DNA from: Nematostella vectensis
Lineage: Eukaryota > Cnidaria > Anthozoa > Actiniaria > Edwardsiidae
NCBI RefSeq assembly: GCF_932526225.1
Contig: NC_064039.1
Location: forward strand, 11,302,139 to 11,366,138
Direction: 5' to 3'
DNA: 64,000 bases
Below, one piece after another: positions 10,001-19,399 of the stretch; the first letter of the stretch is position 1, and the number at the start of each line of letters is the position of its first letter. A program made the position numbers and the translations under genes. Under the pieces are notes generated by a model. That model worked only from the letters and a program-made list of their open reading frames with translations, did no database searches and was not told the DNA's origin.

Positions 10001-11087
10001 GCACATTAAGCATACAACTACCCTTAAGATTTAAAGCATCACTAGACGAATATGCAAAAATTTGCTTGCTACTTGGCTTCAAAACAATGTCTCCTTTTGA
10101 TAAGTCATTGAATGTCCTTTCTGACATAAGGTTACAGCTTGCACCCGAATCAATGATGACATTCTGTATAACACCTCCAATAGATATCTCCATAGTACCA
10201 GGCGGTGACTCTGTGTGCGTGCAGAATACATTAAAAACATCTTCTTCCTCTTCGCTATCAGTTTCTTGAACATCAACAGCTTCCACTTGTCTTACATGAG
10301 ATGGCTTCCTGCCCTTTGATTTTGGTCCACTTGCAGACTTTGCTTTTCCAGATGTCTGCTTTGATTTGCAGCAGACCTTGAAATGTCCAATTTTCCCACA
10401 TTTTTCACATTGGTGATTTTGGCTACATCTGCAGTCAGCAGCTTTATGACCCTGCTTATTGCAACGATGACATCTGCCATCAAACTTGGGACCAGCACTG
10501 TCAGGCTTCTGTTGTACTCTCAATTGGTTAACACCACCTTGATCTGGCACAAGAACTAGTGCTTCTTTGTCATGGTACGTGTTGACAATTTCCAGGAGCT
10601 TGCTGAGAGTCAGACCTTCCTCACGAAAGAGTTTTGCTTTGAGGGGTTTATCCAATATGAAGGTCAAAATTCTATCTCGAATTTGACTGTCCTTTTGGTC
10701 GTTGTACTCGCAGTGTTCGCAAAGGGTTTGCAGTCTAATTGCAAATTGATGAATCCTCTCACCGGGTTTTGGTACCGCTGTCAAGAAGGCTTGCCTGGCC
10801 ATCGGTACGTTTTTCTTGAGTTTGAAGTGTTGAGTGAGGGAGTCCATGGCTGTTTTATAGTCCTCCCCCTGTTGTTCAGCCGTAAAAGCGTGAAAAATTT
10901 CTCGTATTCCAGCTCCTGCTAGGTGAAGAAGTATTGCTCGTTGTTGTTTCGAGTCTTTGATGCCAGATGCAGTGCAGTAGAGCTCAAATTCGGACTTCCA
11001 GATTGTCCATCTTTGTTCCAGCGTGGCTGGTTCGCCAATGCAGTCGAAGGCTTTTGGCGTTGGTAATCCTGATAAACAGACGGCCAT
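7041..11087 (-). CDS. Gag-Pol polyprotein, Ty3/Gypsy retrotransposon, copy 2
   Basis: The same 1,348-codon frame as copy 1, shifted by 4,383 bp, with the same domains in the same order: zinc knuckles, DSGAS protease, reverse transcriptase with HDD, RNase H, HHCC and DDE integrase. No stop or frameshift is present. The ATG is at 11085-11087, about 75 bases inside the 5' LTR. The two substitutions relative to copy 1 (Gly near 664, Leu near 733) leave the visible catalytic motifs untouched, so both copies look coding-competent at sequence level. Activity is not shown by the sequence. Confidence 0.95.
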   Translation of the reverse strand: MAVCLSGLPTPKAFDCIGEPATLEQRWTIWKSEFELYCTASGIKDSKQQRAILLHLAGAGIREIFHAFTAEQQGEDYKTAMDSLTQHFKLKKNVPMARQAFLTAVPKPGERIHQFAIRLQTLCEHCEYNDQKDSQIRDRILTFILDKPLKAKLFREEGLTLSKLLEIVNTYHDKEALVLVPDQGGVNQLRVQQKPDSAGPKFDGRCHRCNKQGHKAADCRCSQNHQCEKCGKIGHFKVCCKSKQTSGKAKSASGPKSKGRKPSHVRQVEAVDVQETDSEEEEDVFNVFCTHTESPPGTMEISIGGVIQNVIIDSGASCNLMSERTFNDLSKGDIVLKPSSKQIFAYSSSDALNLKGSCMLNVHVPETNVDKRAKFFIVSGKASTLLGRELSEALGILKVGVQVNSCSSDFSAINTQLNSKAALKAKFPNVFHGLGKLKGFKLKLHIDQNIKPVAQPLRRIPFSRRQKVAGKLEELEKLGVVEKVNSPTSWINPLVAVEKPNGDVRICLDMRQANQAILRERHPVPTMQETLQEISDAKIFTKLDLNMAFHQIELSPESRDITTFAAPTGLYRYCRLLFGVNMATEKFQNLIWQVLKDCPGAFNMHDDILIVGRNQKEHDENLERAVQKLQDSGLTLNYEKCVVGASSMDFMGDTISADGLKLSGKRVEAIVEAPAPTNQSEVRSFLGSAQFCAKFIPQFATISAPLWDLTSKNAKWKWGAKEAESFAQIKHLLTCAPVMSYFTQGAQTRIITDASPVGLGAILEQRQPGDGQFRPVYYASRKLSKVEQRYSQFEREALAVKWACEKFHMFLYGTHFEILTDHKPLISVLGPTSKPPSARIERWLLYLQQFSYVVRHISGKENSADALSRLPVGPVQTADSKATSEYVFSTAKAAVPVAMTPKHVEVVSEKDPTLILVREAIRSGDFTRLTGTLYKAVSKELWIAGQLVMRGNRIVLPESLWKQAIILAHEGHQGMVRTKSRLRSKLWWPQMDAQAEQFIKACYPCQLVGPRGKPEPVRSTELPEEPWEDLATDLTEIPGGNHLLVVVDNYSRWPEVVLLKKTDAPHVITALEGIFRTHGIPYTVRSDNGPPFASKEFENFLEFLGIEHKKGIPYWPQSNGEVERCNRTILKVIRIANLQGNDWKKALDDFLFQYRTTNHAATGCSPAELLMGRQLRDKLPSVKIPKDRATESEWQHKLRDRDALSKLRQKEYADARRHAEPSGIDEGDEVLLRQTRRENKLSPVFEPEAYKVLQKTGNAVVLEDSDRNRKMRNVAQMKKFIKPQEAVAADMLPTPPEIAQEHQTAPETQNQSTLDCTAEMPASPGSLANQRPARTRQQPVRFKDYVLQ

Positions 11088-11143
11088 ACCGGCTTTTTTT
11101 TTGACAGATTTAACTTCAGTATGTGTTTATCCAGTTGTTGATC

Positions 11144-11161
11144 CCATCCTCGTCGCCAGAA
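11144..11161 (-). other. Primer binding site region
   Basis: Right after the 5' LTR the minus strand reads TTCTGGCGACGAGGATGG. The TGG near the LTR edge is what a site complementary to a tRNA CCA end would show. The tRNA is not identified. The same sequence follows the middle LTR at 6763-6780. Confidence 0.6.
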
Positions 11162-11307
11162 TGTGGTGTTCGGCAAGGAACAAAGCAAAAAAGAAACAGA
11201 CTCGTGGTCTTCCACATTTAATACAAGATGGCGGATCTCTGACATGTGTTCTACCATGGTGCATTGCGCACCTTAACAATCCATAATGCAACGCGGCGGA
11301 CACTACA
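11162..11307 (-). repeat. LTR, rightmost (5' LTR of the array)
   Basis: 146 bp, TG...CA, followed at once by the right GGAAC target duplication (11308-11312). Confidence 0.94.
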
Positions 11308-11408
11308 GGAACAACATTCCGACGCCTCGAAAGGTGTTCCGACGCTTCGAAAGGTATTCCGAAGTCGGAACAGATTTCCGTAATTTTTTTTACGGAAGGC
11401 GGGCCATA

Positions 11409-11560
11409 TGAGCTCACTCTCCATTCCAGATTTCGGACACAAGCTATGAGCTCACTCTCCATTCCGAATTTTGGATCCCAGCTTTGAGTTCACTCTTCAT
11501 TCCAAATTTTGGACCCCAGCTTGGTTCGCCCTTCATTTCGGATTTCGAACCAAAGCTATG
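11409..11560 (+). repeat. 38-bp tandem repeat, about 4 degenerate copies
   Basis: The unit reads roughly GAGCTCACTCTCCATTCC followed by an AT-rich part and AAGCTAT. Copies begin near 11409, 11447, 11485 and 11523 and decay rightwards. Confidence 0.7.
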
Positions 11561-11565
11561 ATAAG

Positions 11566-12469
11566 TAAAATAATCATAGTATTATTATCTAGTAGCCGTA
11601 TTCGTTATAACAACACTTATTTTCGGATTAGTAGGGTACTGAAGCTTGAAAAACGCATAGTGCAGGGTTTACTGTGATCAGGAAAAATAACCAACATGAG
11701 ATAGGGCATTTAAAATAACTATCTTGACAAAACTTTAGGAGTTGACTGATTATGAGGCTTTCCCTTAGCCAATTTATGCTGGTATATGCTTTATACGACA
11801 GTTTAAATTAAACAAGCTTAGTGTGCTTTTCGATACTAATCAGTAAATCAGTCGACACCGGTTTTACTCTATCCTTACGATTTATTGATACACATTTCTT
11901 GTACCTCCAATTTCTACCTTTTCTGGCTTTGCAACAAAATCACATTTTACTTCCCTATTACTCATATCATGCAATTAAAAATACGAGGAACACATTAGGG
12001 GAAAGTAAATTGTTTTAAACAAAACACATTTGGATTCGAAGTCCGTTGAGATAGCGCGCCCAAGTCAAGAACGATAGTATGCTAAAGTCAGTCACAAATA
12101 TCACATTAGTCCTGATAGTATCGCATCAAAAAGCACATTGTACACTTACCTTTAACTTCAGTCCGTGTTCTGCACATCAAGTCCTCAAAATAGGTAGAAT
12201 TGAATGTTGAGACACGCAAACACACATTACATTTGGAGACTTCGGTAAGGAATGACCGACCGTTACAGCTTGCTTACAGCGCATTTAATCCAGACCCCCT
12301 TGGACACTCAAGCAAAGAAGGCCCGACACATTTTGGTAGTTTAGACCTTTGGGCTTTCTGCAATACGTTTATTTTACAATCTGAGAATTATCGGAAGAAT
12401 ATAACTCGAATTTTCATAGTATTTAAAAGCAAACATGTCGAGCTTATACTTCCTCTGCATAACATTCTC
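11566..12469. other. No gene seen
   Basis: AT-rich sequence with only short open frames and no motif, splice-supported exon or repeat that I can defend. Confidence 0.4.
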
Positions 12470-12666
12470 GGGGACCCAGGGCTTCGCAGAGATCGGGCAC
12501 AAAGTGAGTGCTCTTTTTTTCTCGCGCGCCCCCCGTGTGCCCGATCTCCGCGACGCCCTGGGTCCCCAAGGATGTCTGCATATCGACTTTGAATAAACGA
12601 TTTTCATTACATTTTCTTTCTCGCGCGCCCCCTGTGTGCCGGATCTCCGCGACGCCCTCGGTACCC
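12470..12666. repeat. Inverted plus direct 32-bp repeat cluster
   Basis: Arm A (12470-12501) is the reverse complement of arm B (12536-12567) with about two mismatches. Arm B recurs in direct orientation at 12635-12666. The segments are GC-rich (GATCTCCGCGACGCCCT core) in AT-rich surroundings, and B and its copy share flanks of about 35 bp on each side. The open frames across this cluster on both strands are by-products of the repeat. Confidence 0.8.
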
Positions 12667-12699
12667 GAGGATGTCTGCACATCGACTTTGAAGTCGTTC

Positions 12700-13990
12700 G
12701 GGTTACCTGTGTTATAAGGCCTGCTGTGACAGTTTGAACTTTGACGCGGCCGCCAAATACAAATAAGTTTACGAGTATTGATGCTGTTTTCCCCAAAAAT
12801 GTTACATATTAAGGCCGAGAATTGGACAAGAAACGTTTTAAATTTTAAGGTAAGAGTACTGATGATGATAATGTGAGTTTAATTCAAGAATTTCATCAAT
12901 CCTCGAATTGTGTTTTATTGTGCCTTTTTTATCTGATGCAGTCTCAATATTTAGTTTTGCAAGCATTAACCTTGAGTAATCTCGCCGAGCCACTCCAGAA
13001 TCTAGTAGAGATAAGTCCATATTTCACAAGAACATTGCACCATAAACAACTACACATGAATGACTACGAAAATAAGTACCAAAATTATTGAGCGCAGACA
13101 CTAAGCCATTCCCATGTTAACTAACCGGTTCCCTGGTTGTCAATGTAAACAAAACAAAAACATTACGTAATGCATCCACAGTTATTTGGGGAAAAAATCC
13201 CGTGCTCGATGTGTATGCACGATGTGATTAACGCAGTATATATATAGGAGGTGCCTAGGATGTGTTGTCATTCCTATATGGCCATTCCTGCTGTTCACTT
13301 CGTTGAGCGCAGAGCTAGGGCGTAAACATCGAAAAAGGTATAAGCCACAAATCGACTTCGATCATTTCTTAGTTAAAAAAAATATTTTAATGTACAACGG
13401 TAACCCGTATGGGAATTGTTTTCTATAAAAAAAATCGACAATAAAAAATGTAATGAAAATAGTCTGAAAACAATGTTTGGTTTTGGATTCGGCTTCTTAG
13501 TGGAACGCCTAGTACACTTATAGTTCTTAGTTCACCCTGAAACATCACTAATTGATGTGCATCATCACCGTTGTCTGTCAACAGCTTCACCATAGAGCCC
13601 CCTGGAGTCATCATTGATTGATGTGCATCATCTGTCAACAGCTCGGGAGCATTTACATTCTGGGTCAGTGCCTTCCTCGGGTACTTTGCATTCCTAACCT
13701 AAAGTTTTCCAGAGTTAACATTAACTTCAAAGGCTCCATTCTCCTTCTGTCTCACAATCACATGCAGCTTCTTGGATTAAGTTTTGTCTCTTCATATGCG
13801 CAACAAACACAATATCGCGCACTGACAAATCATGTATTATGGCACCTTTTTTTTATCAACACAACCCATAACCATCATCCATCTTTGTGATATCGCCCAT
13901 ACTGTTCCTCCAGATTCACAGTCTTTTTGTCCTCCAATCTCCCGATTTAACTGATTCTTGCTCTTCGATTAAAATGTTGACTTTGTTGTT
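12700..13990. other. No intact gene seen
   Basis: AT-rich sequence without a defensible exon. A minus-strand fragment near 13480-13650 may be spacer belonging to the Gypsy remnant at 14 kb, but I cannot assign it. Confidence 0.35.
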
Positions 13991-13994
13991 TGCT

Positions 13995-14290
13995 TGCTTT
14001 ACATCGCTTTGACTTGTTTTTCTGCATGTTCACTTGCTATGCACATATCCCATGCTTTGTTTAGTGTTAAATCTTGCTCCTTGAGAAGTGCCAGTTTCGT
14101 GCTTTGGAGACCAATTATCAGTCGATCTCGGATGAACTCATCGGTTTGAGCTCCGTATTTGCACGTCACGGCGAGTGACGCTTTTCTCTTCTAGTTGAAA
14201 GCAAGTGCTGATTTTTATCTCTTGAATACATTTTTCTTGGGCATGAAATACGCTTGAAGTGCATCATGTCCCATTATGGATGTCACCAGC
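13995..14290 (-). pseudogene. Decayed Gypsy-type gag fragment
   Basis: Minus-strand translation between about 14170 and 14000 gives a gag-like stretch containing DEFIRDRLIIGLQ and LLKEQDLTLNKA. This corresponds to the segment IRDRILTFILDKP...LTLSKL of the intact elements in this window and is typical of animal Gypsy gag. A further matching piece lies near 14200-14290 in another frame, with stops and shifts between. It is a remnant of a different and older Gypsy family than the 2-11 kb element. No LTRs were found. Confidence 0.6.
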
Positions 14291-15200
14291 TTTTGTTTAA
14301 GTATAATCATCCAAAAAAAAAAAACACTCCTCACATGAGTTTCCTTTTTTCAAGTCAAAACACCACCGCCGATGACGACTTACAAGGGCTATGACTAGTT
14401 TCAACTCTATTGGATTGCCACCAGACAGTTACTATATGGGATCCCCAGAATACCCTACATTCGCTCACCCTTACTCTGAACTAGATGCTTGTAGAGCATT
14501 TTGTGAGCTGTTCATTCTTATCAAACCCGATTAGTTGCATTAACCGCCGTATGCGGCGACCCAAAAATGTCAAATCCTGCATTTCAACTAGTTGAAAATA
14601 ATAGTCAGACAACCATTTGGCAGGGGTATCTACTAAGCCCCATTGGCAACCAAAGCGATTTTTGTTGCTTTGAAATAGCGCCATTGTCTTGCGAGCGATT
14701 TGATTGGAGGACTAACATATGCATAATTATTCACTACCGACACTCGAGGTGCGTGTTTCATCTTGTTTTCGCCGATGAAAAAAGCTTTTCAGTCACTGTT
14801 TCCACAGTATTTAGGAAGTAAAAAACATAACGTAACAAAGAAACGACCAAGCAATGCGTGCCTTACGAGGATTATTGACAAATAAAGATTGATGTTATCG
14901 GGAAATATGTTGGTTTATTCCACACGATCACTCAAACTCTATTCTTTGTTTTATCACTTATAAGTACTATAACCTGTAATCAAAATTCTAGGTTAATAAC
15001 AATGAAGCGAGAAGTCGAGGAGAATATATGCCGAACACATAGGAAGTATATATTTCATTGCTATGATATGCAAATTCATAAAAGAAGAAATACTTTAATA
15101 ATACGAGTATTTACTAATAGCTACTATATAAAAAAAACTATCAATAATGCCTGGTTTCCAAGAGAGCCGTGTCTACATTAAAACTATAATTAACTATAAA

Positions 15201-15392
15201 CTATAAAAAGAAGTTGCCGCAGCCCGATTTGAAACTATTCAGGGTATTTGCTTGCCGCAACTCGATCGGGAGGCTATTCCACAACAACGCACCCCTATAG
15301 CTGATGCTATCTTTTAGAAAATTGGTGCGTGGTTTTGTAATAGCCAATTTACTATCAGAGTCTCTTAATGAGTAAGAAGACACGTTCGCCAA
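15201..15392 (-). pseudogene. LINE 3' end fragment (C-terminus of ORF2)
   Basis: The minus-strand frame carries SYRGALLWNSLPIELR, the conserved C-terminal signature of CR1/L2-like non-LTR retrotransposon ORF2 proteins, and stops at 15201. An overlapping frame starting at 15567 (MAADVPPSHSSVN...) may be the start of an ORF1-like protein joined by internal deletion, but that part is only a guess. Reverse transcriptase and endonuclease are absent. Confidence 0.65.
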
Positions 15393-15567
15393 TCCGCTTG
15401 TCAGCAGAGGTTTTTCCCTTGGAGGTTTTGCCCATGGGGCTGTCCTCCAACTTCTCAGACAATCTCTGAATTGCTGAAGTCAGCAAGGAGACTTGTTCTG
15501 GCGTTACAGAGGTAGGAGCTGCCTCACTGTTAACTGATGAATGGGACGGCGGAACGTCCGCCGCCAT

Positions 15568-16290
15568 CTTGGAACAATTAGATTACGCTGAAATTTCCAA
15601 TAAAGCTTCTTCGTTGGTATCTTCCTCGGCCACCAGTTTGTTTCTACAGTCCATAGTTCACAGTAAAATGAAGTTTCTAACACTAGCTTGTTGTGAAAGG
15701 CGAAAGGTACAAACGTCAGTTTCACTCGTGGAAAACGTGCAGCTTCGCCCGAAGTCCAACTCGCACTGAGCTCAAAGTGCATGCTTGCTATCTCAACTGA
15801 CCTCTGATTGTATGCAAATGCGAGGTAGAATAGTTTTTCATATCGCTCCGAAGAAATTTTTAAATTGGAGTCTTACTTACCTTCTTTTTTCAAACCTATC
15901 GTTTCTCCTTCCGTCCATCGTTTGTACGTCTTTATATTATAAAAGTGTTAAGATTTGTCGATTTTCTTTCTTGGTTTTAGCCACGACGAAAATAATGCAA
16001 AAACTTTTTCAACAATATTCACGGTGTCGGCCGCGAGTTAGAAGAGCAAAGCTTCACGGGCAGGCGTACGGGCTACACAACAGGTTCCCGGCGCTATGAC
16101 CAGTATATAACCTCATAGGTATATACTGTTTCTATATACCTATGGAGCTCCGCTCGCGGTAGCGCTGGCTCCGCTATTATGATATACAACTGCATAAGCA
16201 AAAACGACCCTCTAGACACCTGTTCCCCCATGCCAGTCAGCCATTTCGAAGTGCAGATCAGCTGACTGTTCTTCTGGTGTAAAGCCATTT
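15568..16290. other. No gene seen
   Basis: No convincing exon. A short AT-rich inverted repeat lies near 16110-16145 (CATAGGTATATA... against ...TATATACCTATG), just left of the virus-like remnant cluster. Confidence 0.4.
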
Positions 16291-16299
16291 GCTAGTGAC

Positions 16300-16890
16300 A
16301 TGTGCCCATTGATTCCTCTCTCCAACGACACCCTTGTTTTCATACTGCCGATCCTCATCACCCCCATGGTATGGAACAATCTCATACTCGCGTATAATGG
16401 TCAGCATACCATCAGCAGCGTTTTCACTTTCGTAAATAATAACAAGGAATGTCTGCAAATTTATATGATTGATACTTATAACGTTATGCATGTTGTGAGT
16501 CATTATGTGGAATCGTTGATTCTTGACTTGATGGCTGAGTGGGATCCCTTTGTGCACCGAGACCATGAGCTGGGGAAGAAGGCCTTTTATAAGGCAAGAG
16601 CTACCCTGATTGGGAGTATTGAATTGATATGGGAGGGACTGCAAAACCTGAGTAATAGGCTCGGACTTGCTGTGCAAGGTCATTGGAAATCTTATATTCA
16701 AGATCTGTTGGACTGTCTGTCTCCCATAGATATTTTAAAGATGCCCCAGAAGAATGAGTTGCCTGGATTGTTGCGGGGAGGAGAGAATCAAGTTTGGGGT
16801 GTGACTGAGTCATTGCGCGTCAAATTGTGGGGAAGCCCCTCCAATCCCTTCACCCCTTTCTTAGAAGAGGAGACATTTTCATCGTTTTAA
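16300..16890 (+). CDS. Unassigned open frame, open on both strands
   Basis: A plus-strand frame of 196 codons from ATG 16300 to TAA, followed by AATAAA-like sequence near 16938. The predicted protein is helix-rich in the middle (ELGKKAFYKARATLIGSIEL) with a Trp-rich C-terminus. The minus strand is also open over 16258-16701 (147 codons) and reads like a beta-rich protein, so the coding strand is uncertain. Its neighbours to the right resemble virus-like element genes, so this may be a structural gene of that element. I do not recognise either product. It could be chance. Confidence 0.3.
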   Translation: MCPLIPLSNDTLVFILPILITPMVWNNLILAYNGQHTISSVFTFVNNNKECLQIYMIDTYNVMHVVSHYVESLILDLMAEWDPFVHRDHELGKKAFYKARATLIGSIELIWEGLQNLSNRLGLAVQGHWKSYIQDLLDCLSPIDILKMPQKNELPGLLRGGENQVWGVTESLRVKLWGSPSNPFTPFLEEETFSSF

Positions 16891-17065
16891 ACGTTTTTAT
16901 TATTAATAGTTCTATTAAGGTATAAAAAATGTTTTTAAATAAAAATGTTCTTTTTAACAAAATTGTCTATTTTTATCTTTTTTTTCTCCTTTGTCTTCAT
17001 CATCTCCTTTGTCCCTTGCTAACGTTAATTGTTCCGGTATCAGGATGTGGTTGTTCCGCTACCAT

Positions 17066-17335
17066 CTAGTCCTCTATATCCCATCCATCTCTGTAGCTTA
17101 ACACATGGTCTGTATTGTCATTTTCATCGTCACTAATAACGATAATAGGAATGGGAACTCTAGGTTTTTTGTGCTCTTCTACAGTGCGGGCATGAGGGTT
17201 GTATTCCGTTATACTGTTGCGCCTTGTGTGTTCCTTTAGGCAATGATCGTAAATTGTGCGATTTCAGCAGGAAACTATTTCAATGACATATATCTTATCT
17301 TTTTTACATATAATACATTCCATATCCATATCCAT
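17066..17335 (-). pseudogene. Small zinc-finger-like protein with an internal stop
   Basis: A 90-codon minus-strand frame from ATG 17335 to TAG 17066 with a single in-frame TGA. It encodes a CIICKK pair near the start and, past the stop, YDHCLKEHTRR, a Cys/His spacing like a C2H2-type finger, then an acidic tail (ISDDEND). I know such short Cys/His proteins from animal mobile DNA viruses but cannot name this one. One stop in an otherwise continuous frame suggests recent decay. Confidence 0.45.
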
Positions 17336-17516
17336 TTTTTAATTTATGCACTATTTTTGAGTCTTAGGTTTGCCTGTCATGTGGGTGGCTTCCGCACCGT
17401 CTTTTATAGACCTTCAAGTAGGTCACGTGTATCGATGAGATCATCAGGAACGCCTCTGGTTGGCTAAGGATTGTATTGACCAATCAGAGGCCTGGAAAAC
17501 GGGGGACGTCATACTG

Positions 17517-17696
17517 ATGATGTCAAGGCTTAATTTTTTTACCCTCCCCTCCCCTCACTTGCAACGACTACGCACCCTGGCCAACAAGAGAATACCCAAT
17601 GGTACCCGAAAACGCACCGTAACAAGTCAACGTGGTGGATTTCTCATTCCCCTTTTAATTGGGGCCTTGGCCGTCACAGCAGCCACACCTAAATAG
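17517..17696 (+). CDS. Small basic protein with adenovirus pX-like hydrophobic tail
   Basis: 59 codons from the paired ATGs at 17517/17520 to TAG 17696. The basic stretch NKRIPNGTRKRT is followed by QRGGFLIPLLIGALAVTA. This basic-then-GGFLxPLL layout is that of the adenovirus pX (mu) core protein and of small pX-like proteins in adintovirus/Polinton elements. An upstream in-frame TTG at 17460 gives a longer frame, but ATG is preferred. Neighbouring small frames of the same kind support a virus-derived origin. The assignment rests on motif memory only. Confidence 0.45.
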   Translation: MMSRLNFFTLPSPHLQRLRTLANKRIPNGTRKRTVTSQRGGFLIPLLIGALAVTAATPK

Positions 17697-17742
17697 AGTC
17701 GACTTAAAAGTTCACCTTCTCAGTTGACTTAAGACATTCACC

Positions 17743-18069
17743 ATGGCCACACAAAAAGAAGGAGCCCACCGCATGGCCATGATCCCCGAATACATGCTCA
17801 ACATGATCATGACCGAGGAAAACGTCACCATGGCCCCTCAATTCCGTATCATGGCACTGTTGGATGGGGAAATTCGAGCTATCTTGGATGACTCCTCGTT
17901 ACCGTTAGACGCAAGAATACGCCACTACAATCGGGTGTTAAACCAATACTTCAAATGGTTACAACAAGTCAAAGACAATGGGGGAGGCAACAAAAGAAGA
18001 ACATTAGCTTCGGCTAAACCGACCCTTAACCTTCCTTCACCACCAAGCAAAACAACTAGATCATCATAA
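17743..18069 (+). pseudogene. Polinton-associated small protein, truncated by a stop
   Basis: ATG at 17743 in a strong context (ACCATGG), 108 codons to TAA 18067-18069. It contains IPEYMLNMIM near the start, then LDGEIRAILDDSSLPLDARI and YNRVLNQYFKW. This arrangement (an IPxxML start, an LDxEI..ILDD..LP box, then YNxxLxxY) recalls a small protein common in metazoan Polinton/adintovirus elements. After the stop the same frame continues with a proline-rich tail to about 18153, so the stop is probably a later mutation. AATAAA follows near 18290. Function unknown. Confidence 0.5.
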
Positions 18070-18383
18070 CAAACAAAAGTAGACAAGACCCCTCTACTTC
18101 CATCACCGCCCACGAATACGCCACGACCATCACGCATACCAAAACTGCGACTATAAACACCCTCAAGGACAACGACACCAGCACTACCACCTATCCATTC
18201 ACAGCCACAAGACCAACACCCAGGAAGGCAACTCCCATGGGACCCATGTGTTTTTTATGTGCAACATTCTCTCTTTAATAATATAGAACAATAAAAACGC
18301 TTTTTTTTTTTACAAAAACCATAACGTTGTGATCGTGTGTTCTTTTTTTACACAGTAGTCTCAAAATGGTGCGGAGGGGTCTA

Positions 18384-18700
18384 CTATACATTTTTTTGTT
18401 TCTCCTTTAACCACTTGGCAAACACAAATACTTCAGCTCTAGGGCAATGCACAAGGGCATGCCTCAGGCTGGAAAAAGTGATACCCACAAGTCACTGCAC
18501 TAATGTCTCATAAAAAGTTCAAATGGGGAACAACAGAGTCATAATACTTCCATAATTGCTCGTATTTGGGGCATCCATACAGTTCCAAGTTAACATAGGG
18601 TATGCCGAGCTCTTGTAACGCCTTGCGTTCATAGGATCCTCCCTTGTAAGCAACGACACCGTCTTGACCTTACATGTCATACCACTGCTTGACCACATTG
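18384..18700 (-). pseudogene. Exonuclease/RNase H-like protein remnant
   Basis: Minus-strand translation shows AYKGGSYERKALQELGIP, then NLELYGCPKYEQL, and after a frameshift a C-terminus CPRAEVFVFAKWL with a stop near 18384. The KGGxxE...LGIP..NLE..GCPK box with a terminal CPxAEV..AKWL is a signature I associate with an uncharacterised DEDD-exonuclease-like family in cnidarian and arthropod mobile DNA. At least one stop and one shift are present, so it is dead. It converges on the two small plus-strand frames to its left. Confidence 0.5.
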
Positions 18701-18709
18701 TTAATTTTG

Positions 18710-19399
18710 ATGATTATTTCAGCGGATTGACGGATTTTGGAAATACGGCGGATCACGGATCTGTTGACAATTTGGGCACGGATTTCGGATTTTGACTGCT
18801 TTGACGGTCGAATTTCGGATTTCAAATGAATTTCAATCGATGCTATTGTTTATCTGTCAACCATGCGGATCTAAAAATATCAGCGGATCCACGGATTTGC
18901 CCCGAAAATGTTCTTTTTCTGTTTCTTTGGAATCCCACTTGGTTCTCTGCTTCGTCTTCTTACGAGAGAGCGAGAGCAGCTTTTTCTAATATATCACAGT
19001 CATTTGATGCATCAAAGAAAGCTGGAAAGTAGCGATAAAACAAAAACACCAAAGCTAAAATACACCCTCGATAGATATCTAGAAGTTGGAAGCGTATGAC
19101 GCACGTGGCTTCGGGCTTTGCCATATAAGGATATTGTTGCGCAATTTTTCAACTTTGTGGCGGAGGAAAAAACGGAAAAAACCTAAATCTCAAGTCGGCC
19201 TACCACAGGTAGCCCGACTAATGATGGGAAGCGCCCCCTTTTGCATCGCTCATAATATTTTCGCTTAGAGAAGCGGGTAATGCATGCTGGAAAACTTGTG
19301 TGCCGTGCGCACTGTTCGAGCACTGGTCAGATTGAGTTAGAGTTAAAGCTAATGCTATCTTCGGCCAGAACATTTACTCTTTTCATAAGGAAGAGAATG
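18710..19399. other. No gene seen
   Basis: The left part is rich in degenerate GGATTTCGGATT-like words (18715-18830). No coding signal is defensible in the rest. Confidence 0.4.

Larger units (their letters stand above)
2399..11307 (-). mobile_element. Tandem Ty3/Gypsy LTR retrotransposon (3 LTRs, 2 bodies)
   Basis: The structure is LTR (2399-2543), body, LTR (6781-6926), body, LTR (11162-11307), all transcribed on the minus strand, with a period of about 4,382 bp. The LTRs start TG and end CA. They are identical apart from one A in an A-run that is one base shorter in the leftmost copy. Both bodies carry a full-length gag-pol frame of 1,348 codons. A 5-bp direct duplication (GGAAC) flanks only the outer ends. 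A shared-LTR tandem like this arises by unequal LTR-LTR recombination or by insertion of a tandem molecule. Near identity of the copies points to recent origin. No env-like frame is present. Confidence 0.95.

Noticed and set aside
12374-12796. Frames around the GC-rich inverted repeat
   Set aside because: Explained by the repeat; the same peptide word appears in several frames.
36-18700. Idea that the integrase-like gene at the left edge belongs to the Polinton-like remnant
   Set aside because: About 14 kb apart with an unrelated LTR element between them, and no terminal repeats linking them.
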